From assembly GCF_000516515.1 (NCBI RefSeq), contig NZ_KI911784.1, positions 1,830,881-1,894,880 on the forward strand: DNA of 64,000 nt, written 5' to 3'. This stretch comes from Chloroflexus sp. Y-396-1 (GTDB taxonomy: Bacteria; Chloroflexota; Chloroflexia; Chloroflexales; Chloroflexaceae). Within the stretch, counting starts at the first letter, position 1; each line of letters begins with the position of its first letter. This document shows positions 1-7,546 of the stretch, piece after piece. The notes under the pieces are model-generated. The model ran no database searches. It was not told the origin of the DNA and saw only the letters and a program-made list of their open reading frames with translations. The position numbers were made by a program, and so were the translations under genes.

Positions 1-1
1 T

Positions 2-298
2 TCCAGTCAGCTTGAACAAGGGCCGGGAGATACCCGTGCGACACGGAATTTCGTTGGTTTTAATGATGCAATCTACGATGAGCAGGCCCTGATTGCCCGG
101 CAGCTCTACACGCTCGACGAACGGCGCAGTGCGATTGCTCAGGCCCAGGCTCGGCTGGCCGAGACGTTGCCGTATCTGTATTTGTGGGTTGACCGCACGG
201 CAGTCATTGTTGATACACGCCTGCACACGCTTGACGGGCCAATCGATCTGACAACGCCGCGTTATCTGTGGAATATCGAGCGCTGGTATATTCGGTAA
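2..298 (+). CDS. C-terminal end of an oligopeptide-type ABC substrate-binding protein (partial)
   Basis: An open frame enters from the left edge and stops at TAA 296-298, giving about 98 residues. The text (FVGFNDAIYDEQALIARQLY, then LPYLYLWVDRTAVIVDTRL, ending in WNIERWYIR) resembles the C-terminal lobe of family 5 extracellular solute-binding proteins (OppA/DppA type), in which a run of xLPxxxLW before a final Trp/Tyr-rich strand is common. The N-terminus, signal peptide and ligand are outside the window. It ends 21 bp before the next gene on the same strand, so the two may be co-transcribed. The family call is from pattern memory of a short fragment. Confidence 0.6.
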   Translation, partial: SSQLEQGPGDTRATRNFVGFNDAIYDEQALIARQLYTLDERRSAIAQAQARLAETLPYLYLWVDRTAVIVDTRLHTLDGPIDLTTPRYLWNIERWYIR

Positions 299-319
299 CA
301 CTGGTGGAGGCAGACAGGA

Positions 320-1372
320 ATGACCAATCCCTTCAGTGAACGCGGACGGATCACCGATCCTGCCAGGTTTGTCGGGCGATGGCGTGAGTTAGGTGCTGCC
401 TGTGAACAGCTCGAACGACGGCGTCCGCTGTTACTGTACGGGCCGAGCGGAAGTGGCCGTTCATCATTGCTGACCCATCTGGCTCAGGCGGCAGGCGCTG
501 TGCTGGAAATTCCTAATCTCAATGCGTTTTACCTCGATCTGTCGCTGCTTCCCGATGCCACTACCACGTATGGGCTGATCGTGCGCGCCCTTGGGGGTAA
601 CGAACCGACGATCACCGTCCTTGAACAACGGCTGGCAGCCAGCGGTCGTCCGGTGTTGATTTGTCTTGATGGAGTAGAATCGGCGATTGCCGCCGGTTGG
701 GGAACCGAACTGCTCGAACGGCTAGGCCGGCTGGCCCGGCGGAGTGCTCCTGGCTACCACGGTGTAGCCGGGCCAACTGGTCAGAGCCTGGCCTACGATC
801 TAATGGTCGTAGGTGCAGTGCGTGGCGCGCCACCATTGCTGAGTGAACCCTTCGCCACAGTGCGTCTCGGTCCGCTCAGTTTCGCCGAAGCTCGCTTGCT
901 GCTCGACAGTTACCTCGCCGAGGGTGAACAGCTCTTTAGCGCCGATGAGGTGCGTGAACTGATGGCGCTTAGTGCCGGTCAACCGGCCTTCTTACAACGT
1001 GCCGCTTATCATCTGTACGAAACCCGTCGTCGGCCAACATACCGTTGGCGCAAGGCGTATCGGGCAGAGTTACGTGAACATCCACCAGTAGATAATCCCT
1101 TACCACCGGCTATTTTCGAGACTGACGAGGATGAAGATGAGGAGGATTCATCACCACCAGAGTGGCAGACTGAAGAGGCACCGCTGGCACCACGTCGCCC
1201 GCGGCTGCCTCCGCCTCCAGATGATGATCTGCGCCCCCTATTGGCGGCAGTTGGCCCATTGCTGGTTGGACTGGTCGGTTCGCAGGTCAGTAACTCGTGG
1301 CCGGTCGGGGTCGCAATTGGCGTTGCCGGATACCTCTCAGTCATTATCTGGAACAAATACGGTCATAAGTAG
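320..1372 (+). CDS. Membrane-anchored AAA/STAND-type ATPase, function unknown
   Basis: The protein has 350 aa. A Walker A loop (GPSGSGRSS) lies at residues 41-49 and a Walker B-like strand (VLICLDG) near 114-120. The layout matches the AAA ATPases of STAND and archaeal-ATPase type that begin with FVGR (residues 17-20) just before the P-loop. Residues about 268-280 are a highly acidic linker, followed by a Pro-rich stretch. The last 45 residues contain two hydrophobic segments, so the ATPase is probably cytoplasmic and tethered by its C-terminus. GGAGG at 304-308 precedes the ATG. The partner and substrate are unknown. Confidence 0.7.
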   Translation: MTNPFSERGRITDPARFVGRWRELGAACEQLERRRPLLLYGPSGSGRSSLLTHLAQAAGAVLEIPNLNAFYLDLSLLPDATTTYGLIVRALGGNEPTITVLEQRLAASGRPVLICLDGVESAIAAGWGTELLERLGRLARRSAPGYHGVAGPTGQSLAYDLMVVGAVRGAPPLLSEPFATVRLGPLSFAEARLLLDSYLAEGEQLFSADEVRELMALSAGQPAFLQRAAYHLYETRRRPTYRWRKAYRAELREHPPVDNPLPPAIFETDEDEDEEDSSPPEWQTEEAPLAPRRPRLPPPPDDDLRPLLAAVGPLLVGLVGSQVSNSWPVGVAIGVAGYLSVIIWNKYGHK

Positions 1373-1390
1373 TTAGTCAATCATCGTTGC

Positions 1391-2290
1391 TCAGTCGCCG
1401 GCAAGAAGAGCGACGCGGGAATCGCCCGAATACTGGCTCTGACATCTAGTGGGAAAGCTACAGGCAATCAACTCCTCAACCATACCGCGACGAGAACCGT
1501 TGCAGTTAATTTTACGACTGGCTAAGACCACATCGACCTGGCAGGCACTGGCATACAACTGACGAGCCAGCGCGGTTGACGAGTTCGAGAGCATCACAAA
1601 ACAATTACGGGCAGCCAGTTGATGAAACACCTGTGCTAATCGACGCTGCTCGGTTTCATCGAAGCCGCGCCTGGTGTAACTCGTAAACGATGCTGTTGAA
1701 CTAACCGGTACATACGGTGGGTCAAAGTAGATGAAATCGCCCGGTTGAGCCGTATCAAGCACCGTAGCGAAATCAGCAACCCGTAGGTCAACATTGTGTA
1801 AGGCCCGGCTGACTTCACGGAGATTATCGCTATCGACGATCAGTGGATTTTTGTAGTAACCAAAGGGGGCATTGAATTGGCCTTTGTTGTTAAGCCGGTA
1901 CAGGCCATTGTAACACGTGCGATTAAGAAAGATGGTACGCGCTGCGCGTTCCACCCGTGGCCGATGAGCGAAATCCGGTCGGCGATCCCAACTGCGAATC
2001 TCGTAGAAGAACTCGCGATCCGTTGCGTAAGGACGCAGACGATAGAGGAGTTCGATCAACTCGTCAACTTCATCGCGAACGGCAATATAACAGTCGATCA
2101 GTTCTGCGTTGAGATCGCTCAGCAATGCTCCTTGCCGTAACAATCCATTATTCCAGAGATAAAAGAACAAGGCGCCACCGCCGACAAACGGCTCATGATA
2201 GCGGCCAAAGTGCGCTGGAATGCGCCGCGAAAGCTCTGGCAGAAGCTGACTTTTACCACCAGCCCACTTGAGAAATGGACGCGCAGGCAC
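1391..2290 (-). CDS. dam: Dam-type DNA adenine N6-methyltransferase
   Basis: Class D12 (Dam) adenine methyltransferase. The N-terminal PFLKWAGGKSQLLPEL is the SAM-binding FxGxG-type motif, FVGGGALFF follows about 35 residues later, and YFDPPYVPV is the DPPY catalytic motif. I chose GTG at 2290 (299 aa): AGGGAG sits 6 nt upstream, and the promoter-like TATAAT at 2354-2359 lies inside the longer frame that would begin at 2365, which rules that start out if the promoter is real. No restriction endonuclease is adjacent, so it looks like an orphan methylase that could act on GATC in regulation or repair. Target specificity is inferred only. Confidence 0.88.
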   Translation of the reverse strand: MPARPFLKWAGGKSQLLPELSRRIPAHFGRYHEPFVGGGALFFYLWNNGLLRQGALLSDLNAELIDCYIAVRDEVDELIELLYRLRPYATDREFFYEIRSWDRRPDFAHRPRVERAARTIFLNRTCYNGLYRLNNKGQFNAPFGYYKNPLIVDSDNLREVSRALHNVDLRVADFATVLDTAQPGDFIYFDPPYVPVSSTASFTSYTRRGFDETEQRRLAQVFHQLAARNCFVMLSNSSTALARQLYASACQVDVVLASRKINCNGSRRGMVEELIACSFPTRCQSQYSGDSRVALLAGD

Positions 2291-2353
2291 TAAAGACTCC
2301 CTGACGAACACGATAGTCGTGCCCGCCTCATACATGCAGCTACCGAGAGTTGG

Positions 2354-2362
2354 ATTATAACA
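2354..2362 (-). promoter_or_regulatory. Extended -10 promoter of the Dam methylase
   Basis: On the minus strand the sequence reads TGTTATAAT, an extended -10 (TGN plus TATAAT). No good -35 is visible 17 nt upstream. Transcription would start near 2347, about 57 nt before the GTG at 2290. Confidence 0.5.
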
Positions 2363-2400
2363 CATCAGCTACGTTCAGTAACCGAGATACCACACCAGGG

Positions 2401-2780
2401 ACGCGGCGATGCGGCACTCACCTCCCCCTCAGTGCGCTCTGTGCGCTCCGTGGTGCAACAACACCCCCACTAGGGGCGGAGCGCGCCTCCTTCTCTGTGC
2501 TCTCTGTGCGCTCTGTGGTGCAACAACACCCCCACCAGGAGCACGGCGATGCGGCACTCACCTCCCCCTCAATTCGCTCTGTGCGCTCCGTGGTGCAAAA
2601 ACACCCCCACCAGGAGTGCGGCGATGCGGCACTCGCCTCCCCCTCAGTGCGCTCTGTGCGCTCCGTGGTGCAAAAACACCCCCACCAGGGGCGGAGCGCG
2701 CCTCCTTCTCTGTGCTCTCTGTGCGCTCTGTGGTGCAACAACACCCCCACTGGAGGCAGAGCGCGCCTCCCTGTAGGGGC
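2401..2780. repeat. Alternating 65/75-bp tandem repeat array
   Basis: Copies of a unit beginning TGGTGCAA(C/A)AACACCCCCAC start at 2451, 2516, 2591, 2666 and 2731, so the spacings are 65, 75, 75 and 65 bp. The 65-bp type carries GGGGCGGAGCGCGCCTCC. The 75-bp type carries CGGCGATGCGGCACTC and CCTCCCCCTC. Partial units flank the array. All share GCGCTCTGTGCGCTCYG-like pyrimidine-rich text. Long frames exist on both strands only because the unit lacks stops; unit lengths are not multiples of three and no product is credible. A degenerate relative lies near 43,862-43,935. Confidence 0.9.
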
Positions 2781-2800
2781 AAGTTCCAAACCCGCCATAC
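2781..2800. repeat. Dispersed repeat element (TTCCAAACCCGCC family)
   Basis: TTCCAAACCCGCC at about 2784-2796 is one copy, reverse orientation, of a short intergenic element whose core is GGGTTTGGAACCCGCC. Other copies lie near 22,331, 23,941, 31,940, 42,395 and 43,625, all outside genes. Confidence 0.55.
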
Positions 2801-2975
2801 CCCTCTATATTCTCTTTCCTATCTGCGTAGGGAAAGAATGTTGAAAGTCCTACAACGTAGCTGTCCGCTGACAAACGGATTGAAGTGGCCGCGTATAATA
2901 GACCCAGAACGTTTCGTCGTCACGCCCGTTGCTGCTCCGATACTGTATTCATGAATAGCCGTCATGAGGATACCT

Positions 2976-3740
2976 ATGCACATTGATATCCGACCCATCG
3001 AAACCTATGCCGAATATCGAGCGTGTGAACAACTACAGAAACTGGTTTGGGGAGATGAATTTGTCGTCCCTTTGAATGTATTGACCACCGTGCAACGCAA
3101 CGGCGGGCTGGTACTAGGAGCATTTATCGGTCAAGAGCTGGTCGGGTTCGTCTTTGGCTTTCTTGCCCGTACTGCTGATGGTCGGCTCAAGCATGCCTCG
3201 CATATGGCCGCAGTTCGTCCTGATCTGCGCGACTCTCGGATCGGTGAACGGCTCAAACGGGCGCAACGGGAGTTTGCCTTAGCGCAAGACCTTGAATTGA
3301 TGACGTGGACGTTCGATCCATTGCTGGCGCGCAACGCCCATTTTAATATTCACAAGCTTGGTGCGATCTGCCGCACCTATTTGCGAAATGTCTATGGCCC
3401 TGAGCCAGAGTTGGTCGATGGTATCCTACCGAGTGATCGTTTCCAGGTTGAATGGTGGCTGGTGCAATCGCCCATAACTCGTCCCGCAGCCGAACTGGTT
3501 GCCACGGCGCCGCTGATCAATCCTTCACTCGATGCGCCACCGCAAATCACCGGTGCGCCAGTACTACGATTACGCATTCCGTCTGACTTCATGACACTCC
3601 AACAGCATGATCCCTCAGCAGCGCAGGCGTGGCGCTATCATATTCGGGCCTGTGCTGAAGTCGCTTTCGCGGCTCATTATGTGGTTGTAGATTTTATCCG
3701 CGCTGAAAGTCAGTATGTGCTGTTAAAGCCAGCCGCCTGA
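2976..3740 (+). CDS. GNAT-fold acetyltransferase-like protein (COG3375 type)
   Basis: The protein has 254 aa from ATG 2976. A GAGG four bases before this ATG favours it over the ATG at 2964. The N-terminal text ending KLVWGDEFVVPLNVL, then VLGAFIGQELVGFVFGFLA and SHMAAVRPDLRDSRIGERLK, follows the GNAT plan: a strand, then an acetyl-CoA loop of the form R/Q-x-x-G-x-G/A (here DSRIGERL). MTWTFDPLLARNAHFNIHKLGA and YLRNVYG are characteristic of the COG3375 branch. The substrate is unknown. A TATAAT at 2894-2899 may be its -10. The gene converges with the next one. Confidence 0.75.
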   Translation: MHIDIRPIETYAEYRACEQLQKLVWGDEFVVPLNVLTTVQRNGGLVLGAFIGQELVGFVFGFLARTADGRLKHASHMAAVRPDLRDSRIGERLKRAQREFALAQDLELMTWTFDPLLARNAHFNIHKLGAICRTYLRNVYGPEPELVDGILPSDRFQVEWWLVQSPITRPAAELVATAPLINPSLDAPPQITGAPVLRLRIPSDFMTLQQHDPSAAQAWRYHIRACAEVAFAAHYVVVDFIRAESQYVLLKPAA

Positions 3741-3761
3741 ATACCAGTACGTTCGTTCAAA

Positions 3762-3798
3762 CTGATAGGTCGACAGCGGACTATTACCGACCTATCAG
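3762..3798. terminator. Bidirectional hairpin between convergent genes
   Basis: CTGATAGGTCG (3762-3772) pairs perfectly with CGACCTATCAG (3788-3798), an 11-bp stem. The right arm doubles as the last codons of the minus-strand gene. There is no strong U-tract on either side. Confidence 0.5.
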
Positions 3799-4554
3799 AA
3801 AGCTACCGACGATAAGCGCCAGCCCAATCACTGCACTGGCAATAGCAGCATAACTCATACTACGTGCCCAAAATGCTGCCGAAGCTGCTAATTCTTGCTC
3901 GCTCTTGCGACTAATCAAGAGCGGTTGCTTTCCATAGGGTGTATAACTAGCAACGGCAGGTCTTCCATCGTGGTCAATTGCGATCCCAGATACAAACACG
4001 CGCGTTCCAACGTCAAGACCTCGCTCTACCTGACGCCACCCAAGCGTATTGATGGAACTTGTCCACGACGGTGACTGCGGTGTTGTGACAAAACGGTTCA
4101 CCGTTTCAATGAGATCAATAGTTGCACCATCCGGTAATACTAGTACCCTACCGGTATCATCACGGACAAAAAACGGTATGCGCCGTTCTTCCGATTCAAT
4201 TGACGTACTACGCCGCTCGGTGGTAGTAGATTCGCGACCTTCGTCATCTCTCGTTGTGACTTCCTCCTCATATTCTTCGTAAACATCGTACTTGTACGCA
4301 ACAAATGCTCTACCGGAGACAGGACCGATCAAAGGAGTGTCACACTCAATAATACCGGTGACTTCACAAGGTCGAATAAAGTAATTTGCTCCCAGCGATG
4401 TGGTAATGCGACGATGGATCTCGTCTAATGTAGCTGCATTGTATGTTTCTACTGTATTAAGCCTGTGTAGCAACCTGGCATTTGCGCGAGCTACGAAAAA
4501 GCAGGGAACAGACAACACTAATAATACTATTCCGATGAAAACAAGTACACTCAT
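3784..4554 (-). CDS. GIDE-domain membrane protein (MULAN-like, no RING)
   Basis: The protein has 256 aa. A hydrophobic segment fills residues 1-22 and another 230-254, so it is anchored at both ends. The middle contains CEVTGIIECDTPLIGPVSGRAFVAYKYDVYEE, then a charged loop rich in Glu/Arg/Thr, then RIPFFVRDDTGRVLVLPDGATIDL and a later ERGLDVGTRVFVSG. This is the pattern of the GIDE domain of eukaryotic MUL1/MULAN and its bacterial homologues. No RING finger follows. The biochemical role of bacterial GIDE proteins is not established. Codon AT content looks higher than in neighbours. No convincing RBS is seen at the ATG, so the exact start is tentative. Confidence 0.65.
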   Translation of the reverse strand: MSVLVFIGIVLLVLSVPCFFVARANARLLHRLNTVETYNAATLDEIHRRITTSLGANYFIRPCEVTGIIECDTPLIGPVSGRAFVAYKYDVYEEYEEEVTTRDDEGRESTTTERRSTSIESEERRIPFFVRDDTGRVLVLPDGATIDLIETVNRFVTTPQSPSWTSSINTLGWRQVERGLDVGTRVFVSGIAIDHDGRPAVASYTPYGKQPLLISRKSEQELAASAAFWARSMSYAAIASAVIGLALIVGSFLIGR

Positions 4555-4679
4555 GTGAATTTTTTCAGAAACCTGTAACCCATGATAAGCAGAAACATCC
4601 GCCTTACTATTTACCGAACAAATACCAAAGACTGATTGTTAATCACGTGAAAATAGATAAAGCAATTTACAGATTCCAT

Positions 4680-4714
4680 CCTCTTCCTCTCCGACTGAAG
4701 GGGAAAGGAAGAGG
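4680..4714. repeat. Imperfect purine/pyrimidine hairpin (dispersed family)
   Basis: CCTCTTCCTCTCC pairs with GGGGAAAGGAAGAGG around a short loop, one mismatch. It is one of several CT/GA-rich hairpins outside genes in this window (compare about 24,065-24,102, 34,430-34,475 and 44,868-44,902). It lies 20 nt after the stop of the minus-strand gene ending at 4734, so it may also terminate that transcript, but there is no U-tract. Confidence 0.55.
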
Positions 4715-4733
4715 AAGTCAGACATTCTTCTGA

Positions 4734-4964
4734 TTAATCCTTCTTACCCCCAAACAATCCACCTAACATCGTTTTGGCGGCATCGATCTGATCGGCAATC
4801 GCACTGACATCACTCTTGAGCACCATATCAACCTGTGCAGCAATTGGTTCCGGTAACTTCTCCTTCAGAAAGCCAACCACTACATCAATCGCCTGCTGCG
4901 CCTGTTCGGCGCTTACTCCCGTCTTCTCGCGGATCAACTCGACAAGCGTCTTGGCCGAACTCAT
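4734..4964 (-). CDS. Small helical protein, DUF2267/DUF937-like
   Basis: The protein has 76 aa from ATG 4964. AAAGGGG lies 6 nt upstream, whereas the longer frame (from 4991) has none. The text TLVELIREKTGVSAEQAQQAIDVV and FLKEKLPEPIAAQVDMVL is an amphipathic helical pattern seen in small DUF2267/DUF937-like proteins of Chloroflexota and cyanobacteria; it ends in Gly/Lys (GGLFGGKKD). There is no signal peptide or membrane segment. Function unknown. It is divergent from the DtxR-family gene to its right. Confidence 0.6.
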   Translation of the reverse strand: MSSAKTLVELIREKTGVSAEQAQQAIDVVVGFLKEKLPEPIAAQVDMVLKSDVSAIADQIDAAKTMLGGLFGGKKD

Positions 4965-5038
4965 CTCAGGCCCCTTTCTTTTACGAGCCAAAAACCGGAC
5001 AACTTCAGTATACCACTCTGTCGCAAGCCTTCTGCGTC

Positions 5039-5047
5039 TGCTATAAT
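5039..5047 (+). promoter_or_regulatory. Extended -10 promoter of the DtxR-family regulator
   Basis: TGCTATAAT is an extended -10 (TGN plus a consensus TATAAT at 5042-5047). No clear -35 is seen. It lies about 100 nt before the GTG start at 5150. Confidence 0.5.
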
Positions 5048-5149
5048 GGGAAATAGCGTATTATTTATCCGTTCAATACCAGCCAATTGTGGATCGTGCC
5101 GCTGTTGAGCTGGCGTCAGAACGACACTGCTGACGAAAAGGAGGCAGGT

Positions 5150-5869
5150 GTGAGTACTTCGCAATCGACCACCACCTTGCGTCGCCGCCACATCAGTACT
5201 GCTGGCGAACCGACTGCAAAAGAGCGGGAATATCTTGAAGTCATCTATTATCTCGCGTCGCGCAACGAGCCGGTGATCGCGGCCCGCCTGGCACGCTGGA
5301 TGAAGGTTCAACCACCAACGGTAACTCATATCGTTACCCGCTTACTTGAAAAGGGTTTCATTGAGCGTAACGCACACGGTGAAATCACGCTTACGCCGAG
5401 CGGCCTGCAACTGGCCGAAGCAATGGTACGCCGCCATCGAATTCTCGAGCGATTCCTCGTTGATGTCATGGGATTGCCCTGGCACCTGATCCACGAGGAG
5501 GCAGTTCGCCTTGAACATGCTCTCTCACCGGTGATGGAAGAGCGGATCATGGCGCTGGTCGGCCAGGCAACAACGTGTCCGCACGGCAACCCGATCCCTG
5601 GTCAAAATGAAGGGTATGCTGGTCAAGTCCGTCTCGATGCAACCAGTGCAGGTCAAGTCTTTACCATCAGGCGGATCGCGGAAGAGGCCGAAGAAGAAAC
5701 ACCAATTGTAGCCTTTCTCGAAGCCAACGGTTTGGTACCCGGCGCACGCTTCACAATAGCAGACAACGCTACTCCTATCGGTGTCACGTTGCAGCGGCCA
5801 GGTCTGTCGATAACCGTTCCAACTCATATCGCCGAATTCATTTGGGGTGATGTGGAAGAAGATCGGTAA
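5150..5869 (+). CDS. DtxR/MntR-family metal-dependent repressor
   Basis: The protein has 239 aa from GTG 5150, chosen because AAGGAGG ends 5 nt before it. Residues about 20-80 form the winged helix (EREYLEVIYYL, MKVQPPTVTHIVTRLLEKGFIE). The metal-binding and dimerisation part carries the RHRILERFL and IHEEAVRLEHALS motifs: the His, Glu, His and Glu-His pattern of DtxR is kept, but the position of DtxR Cys102 is Val. CPHGNPIPG precedes a C-terminal FeoA/SH3-like domain. Such proteins repress metal uptake genes when Fe or Mn is bound. No obvious metal transporter is beside it; the next gene is a signalling cyclase. Confidence 0.88.
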   Translation: MSTSQSTTTLRRRHISTAGEPTAKEREYLEVIYYLASRNEPVIAARLARWMKVQPPTVTHIVTRLLEKGFIERNAHGEITLTPSGLQLAEAMVRRHRILERFLVDVMGLPWHLIHEEAVRLEHALSPVMEERIMALVGQATTCPHGNPIPGQNEGYAGQVRLDATSAGQVFTIRRIAEEAEEETPIVAFLEANGLVPGARFTIADNATPIGVTLQRPGLSITVPTHIAEFIWGDVEEDR

Positions 5870-5923
5870 CCGCTAACCGGCAAGATTGCCCGACAGATTA
5901 CGGGAGAGGCTGGAGCAGAAGGA

Positions 5924-7480
5924 ATGGCGCGGGTCACGGTCACCATTCAGGGTGAACAGCATACGTTCCCGATCACCGAGCGCGGCCTGACCATTGGGCG
6001 GCAGCTTGATAACGAGATTGTGCTTAACCACGCGATAGTCTCGCGCAAGCATGCCCGGATTGAATTGCGTGGTCACCGGGCATGGGTGATCGACCTCAAC
6101 AGCCGTAACGGCGTAACGGTTAACCGGCTACGGGTAAAAGAAGAGCAACTGAACGATGGCGATGTGATCGGCATCGGCCCATTCGAGCTGATTTACGAAG
6201 ACCGCGCTGCGCAAAGTGTTGTTTTTGACGATAACCGCTATTTTCCGGTAACGTCGGAATCACGAGTGGTAGCAGCCCATGAGTTGCAGTTGCTACCATC
6301 TGACCTTCAAGCCTTTTACCAGATCAGTATGCGGATCAATCAGGTACTGGATTACCGCGAACTCCTCGATCTGGTGATGGAAGAGATCATCCGCTTAGTC
6401 CCCGCACAGCGTGGATTTTTACTCTTGCGAAAGGGCGATGAACTAGTTCCGCGCGTCATCTTCCCACCCGGCCTCGGTGACGTAGCGATTGCCGGGAGTA
6501 TCGTGCGCAAAGCCATTGAACGCGGTGAAGCCGTGTTGACCCACGATGCTCGGATCGAGTTTGCCGGTTCAAAGAGCATTATTGCCGCTAACATCCGTTC
6601 AGCTATTTGTGCGCCGTTGCTGACCCAAGGCGGAGCGATTGGGGTGATCTTGCTCGACTCGCCTGGCCGTGAACAGTTTTCCGTGCGTGACCGTGATATG
6701 GTTGTAGCTATCGCCAATCTGGCTGCCGTTGCCATCGAGCGCGCCCGTCTGACCGAAGAATTGCGGGTACAGGGTCAGGTGCGGCAGAATCTCGAGCGTT
6801 TCCTCTCGCCAAATGTTGCCCAGGCCCTGGCCCGTTACGTCGCCCAACACGGGAAACTCTGGGAAGCGCAAGAACAGATCGTCACCGTTCTCTTTGCCGA
6901 CGTTAAGGGCTTTACGGCCCTCTCTGAACGTCTCTCGCCGCGTGAAGTGCAAGACTTGCTCAATGAGTATTTGCATGAAATGACCGATGTCATTTTCCGT
7001 TACAATGGCACGGTCGATAAGTATATCGGCGATGGCATTATGGCGATCTTCGGTGCACCACGGTTACCAGAAGATCCGCTCGATGAACAACATGCGTTCC
7101 GTGCAGTGTCAGCGGCGGTTGAAATGCAACAGGCTCAACAACGACTGGTACGCAAACTCGATCCCGATAAAGCCTTTACCATTCGGATCGGGGTGAATAC
7201 CGGCCCGGCATTTACCGGCTTTTTTGGCACCCGCCATCGGCTAGAATACACAGCTATCGGCGATACGGTTAATACTGCATCGCGGCTGGAATCAGCCGCT
7301 GAACCGGGTACCGTGTTTATTGGTGAAGATACGGCGCGTCTGGTTAGTGACCAGTTTGAACTGCAAGAAATGGGTGAGCTGCAATTGAAGGGAAAGCAGC
7401 AACGGGTGCGTGCTTATAAAGTGCTAGGAAGACGATCTAAACCAGGTGGACAGGCGACGATTGCCTATACAGGGCCATAA
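5924..7480 (+). CDS. FHA-GAF-class III nucleotide cyclase
   Basis: The protein has 518 aa and three domains. FHA, residues about 22-95: GRQLDNEIVLNHAIVSRKHAR and DLNSRNGVTVN contain the phosphothreonine-binding RK and NSRNG loops. GAF, about 140-285, ligand unknown. Class III cyclase, about 315-505: VLFADVKGFT holds the first metal Asp, VDKYIGDGIMA the Lys/Asp pair, and YTAIGDTVNTASRLES the transition-state Asn/Arg. Key catalytic residues appear intact, so it probably makes cAMP. It is cytoplasmic and should sense a phosphoprotein through FHA. A Crp/Fnr-type regulator lies at 20,186. A weak AAGGA precedes the ATG. Confidence 0.88.
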   Translation: MARVTVTIQGEQHTFPITERGLTIGRQLDNEIVLNHAIVSRKHARIELRGHRAWVIDLNSRNGVTVNRLRVKEEQLNDGDVIGIGPFELIYEDRAAQSVVFDDNRYFPVTSESRVVAAHELQLLPSDLQAFYQISMRINQVLDYRELLDLVMEEIIRLVPAQRGFLLLRKGDELVPRVIFPPGLGDVAIAGSIVRKAIERGEAVLTHDARIEFAGSKSIIAANIRSAICAPLLTQGGAIGVILLDSPGREQFSVRDRDMVVAIANLAAVAIERARLTEELRVQGQVRQNLERFLSPNVAQALARYVAQHGKLWEAQEQIVTVLFADVKGFTALSERLSPREVQDLLNEYLHEMTDVIFRYNGTVDKYIGDGIMAIFGAPRLPEDPLDEQHAFRAVSAAVEMQQAQQRLVRKLDPDKAFTIRIGVNTGPAFTGFFGTRHRLEYTAIGDTVNTASRLESAAEPGTVFIGEDTARLVSDQFELQEMGELQLKGKQQRVRAYKVLGRRSKPGGQATIAYTGP

Positions 7481-7546
7481 TTGTGCAGCGAGTGAACCAT
7501 TACCCCTATTATAGGAATGTAATCCATTCCTTAGGAAAGATACACT

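Noticed and set aside
2401-2780. CRISPR array
   Set aside because: Units are 65-75 bp with no unique spacers of constant length, and no cas genes are present.
2350-2954. Long open frames on both strands across the repeat array (up to 181 codons)
   Set aside because: They arise from repeat units without stops, have no RBS or family match, and the unit lengths (65 and 75 bp) do not keep one frame in phase.
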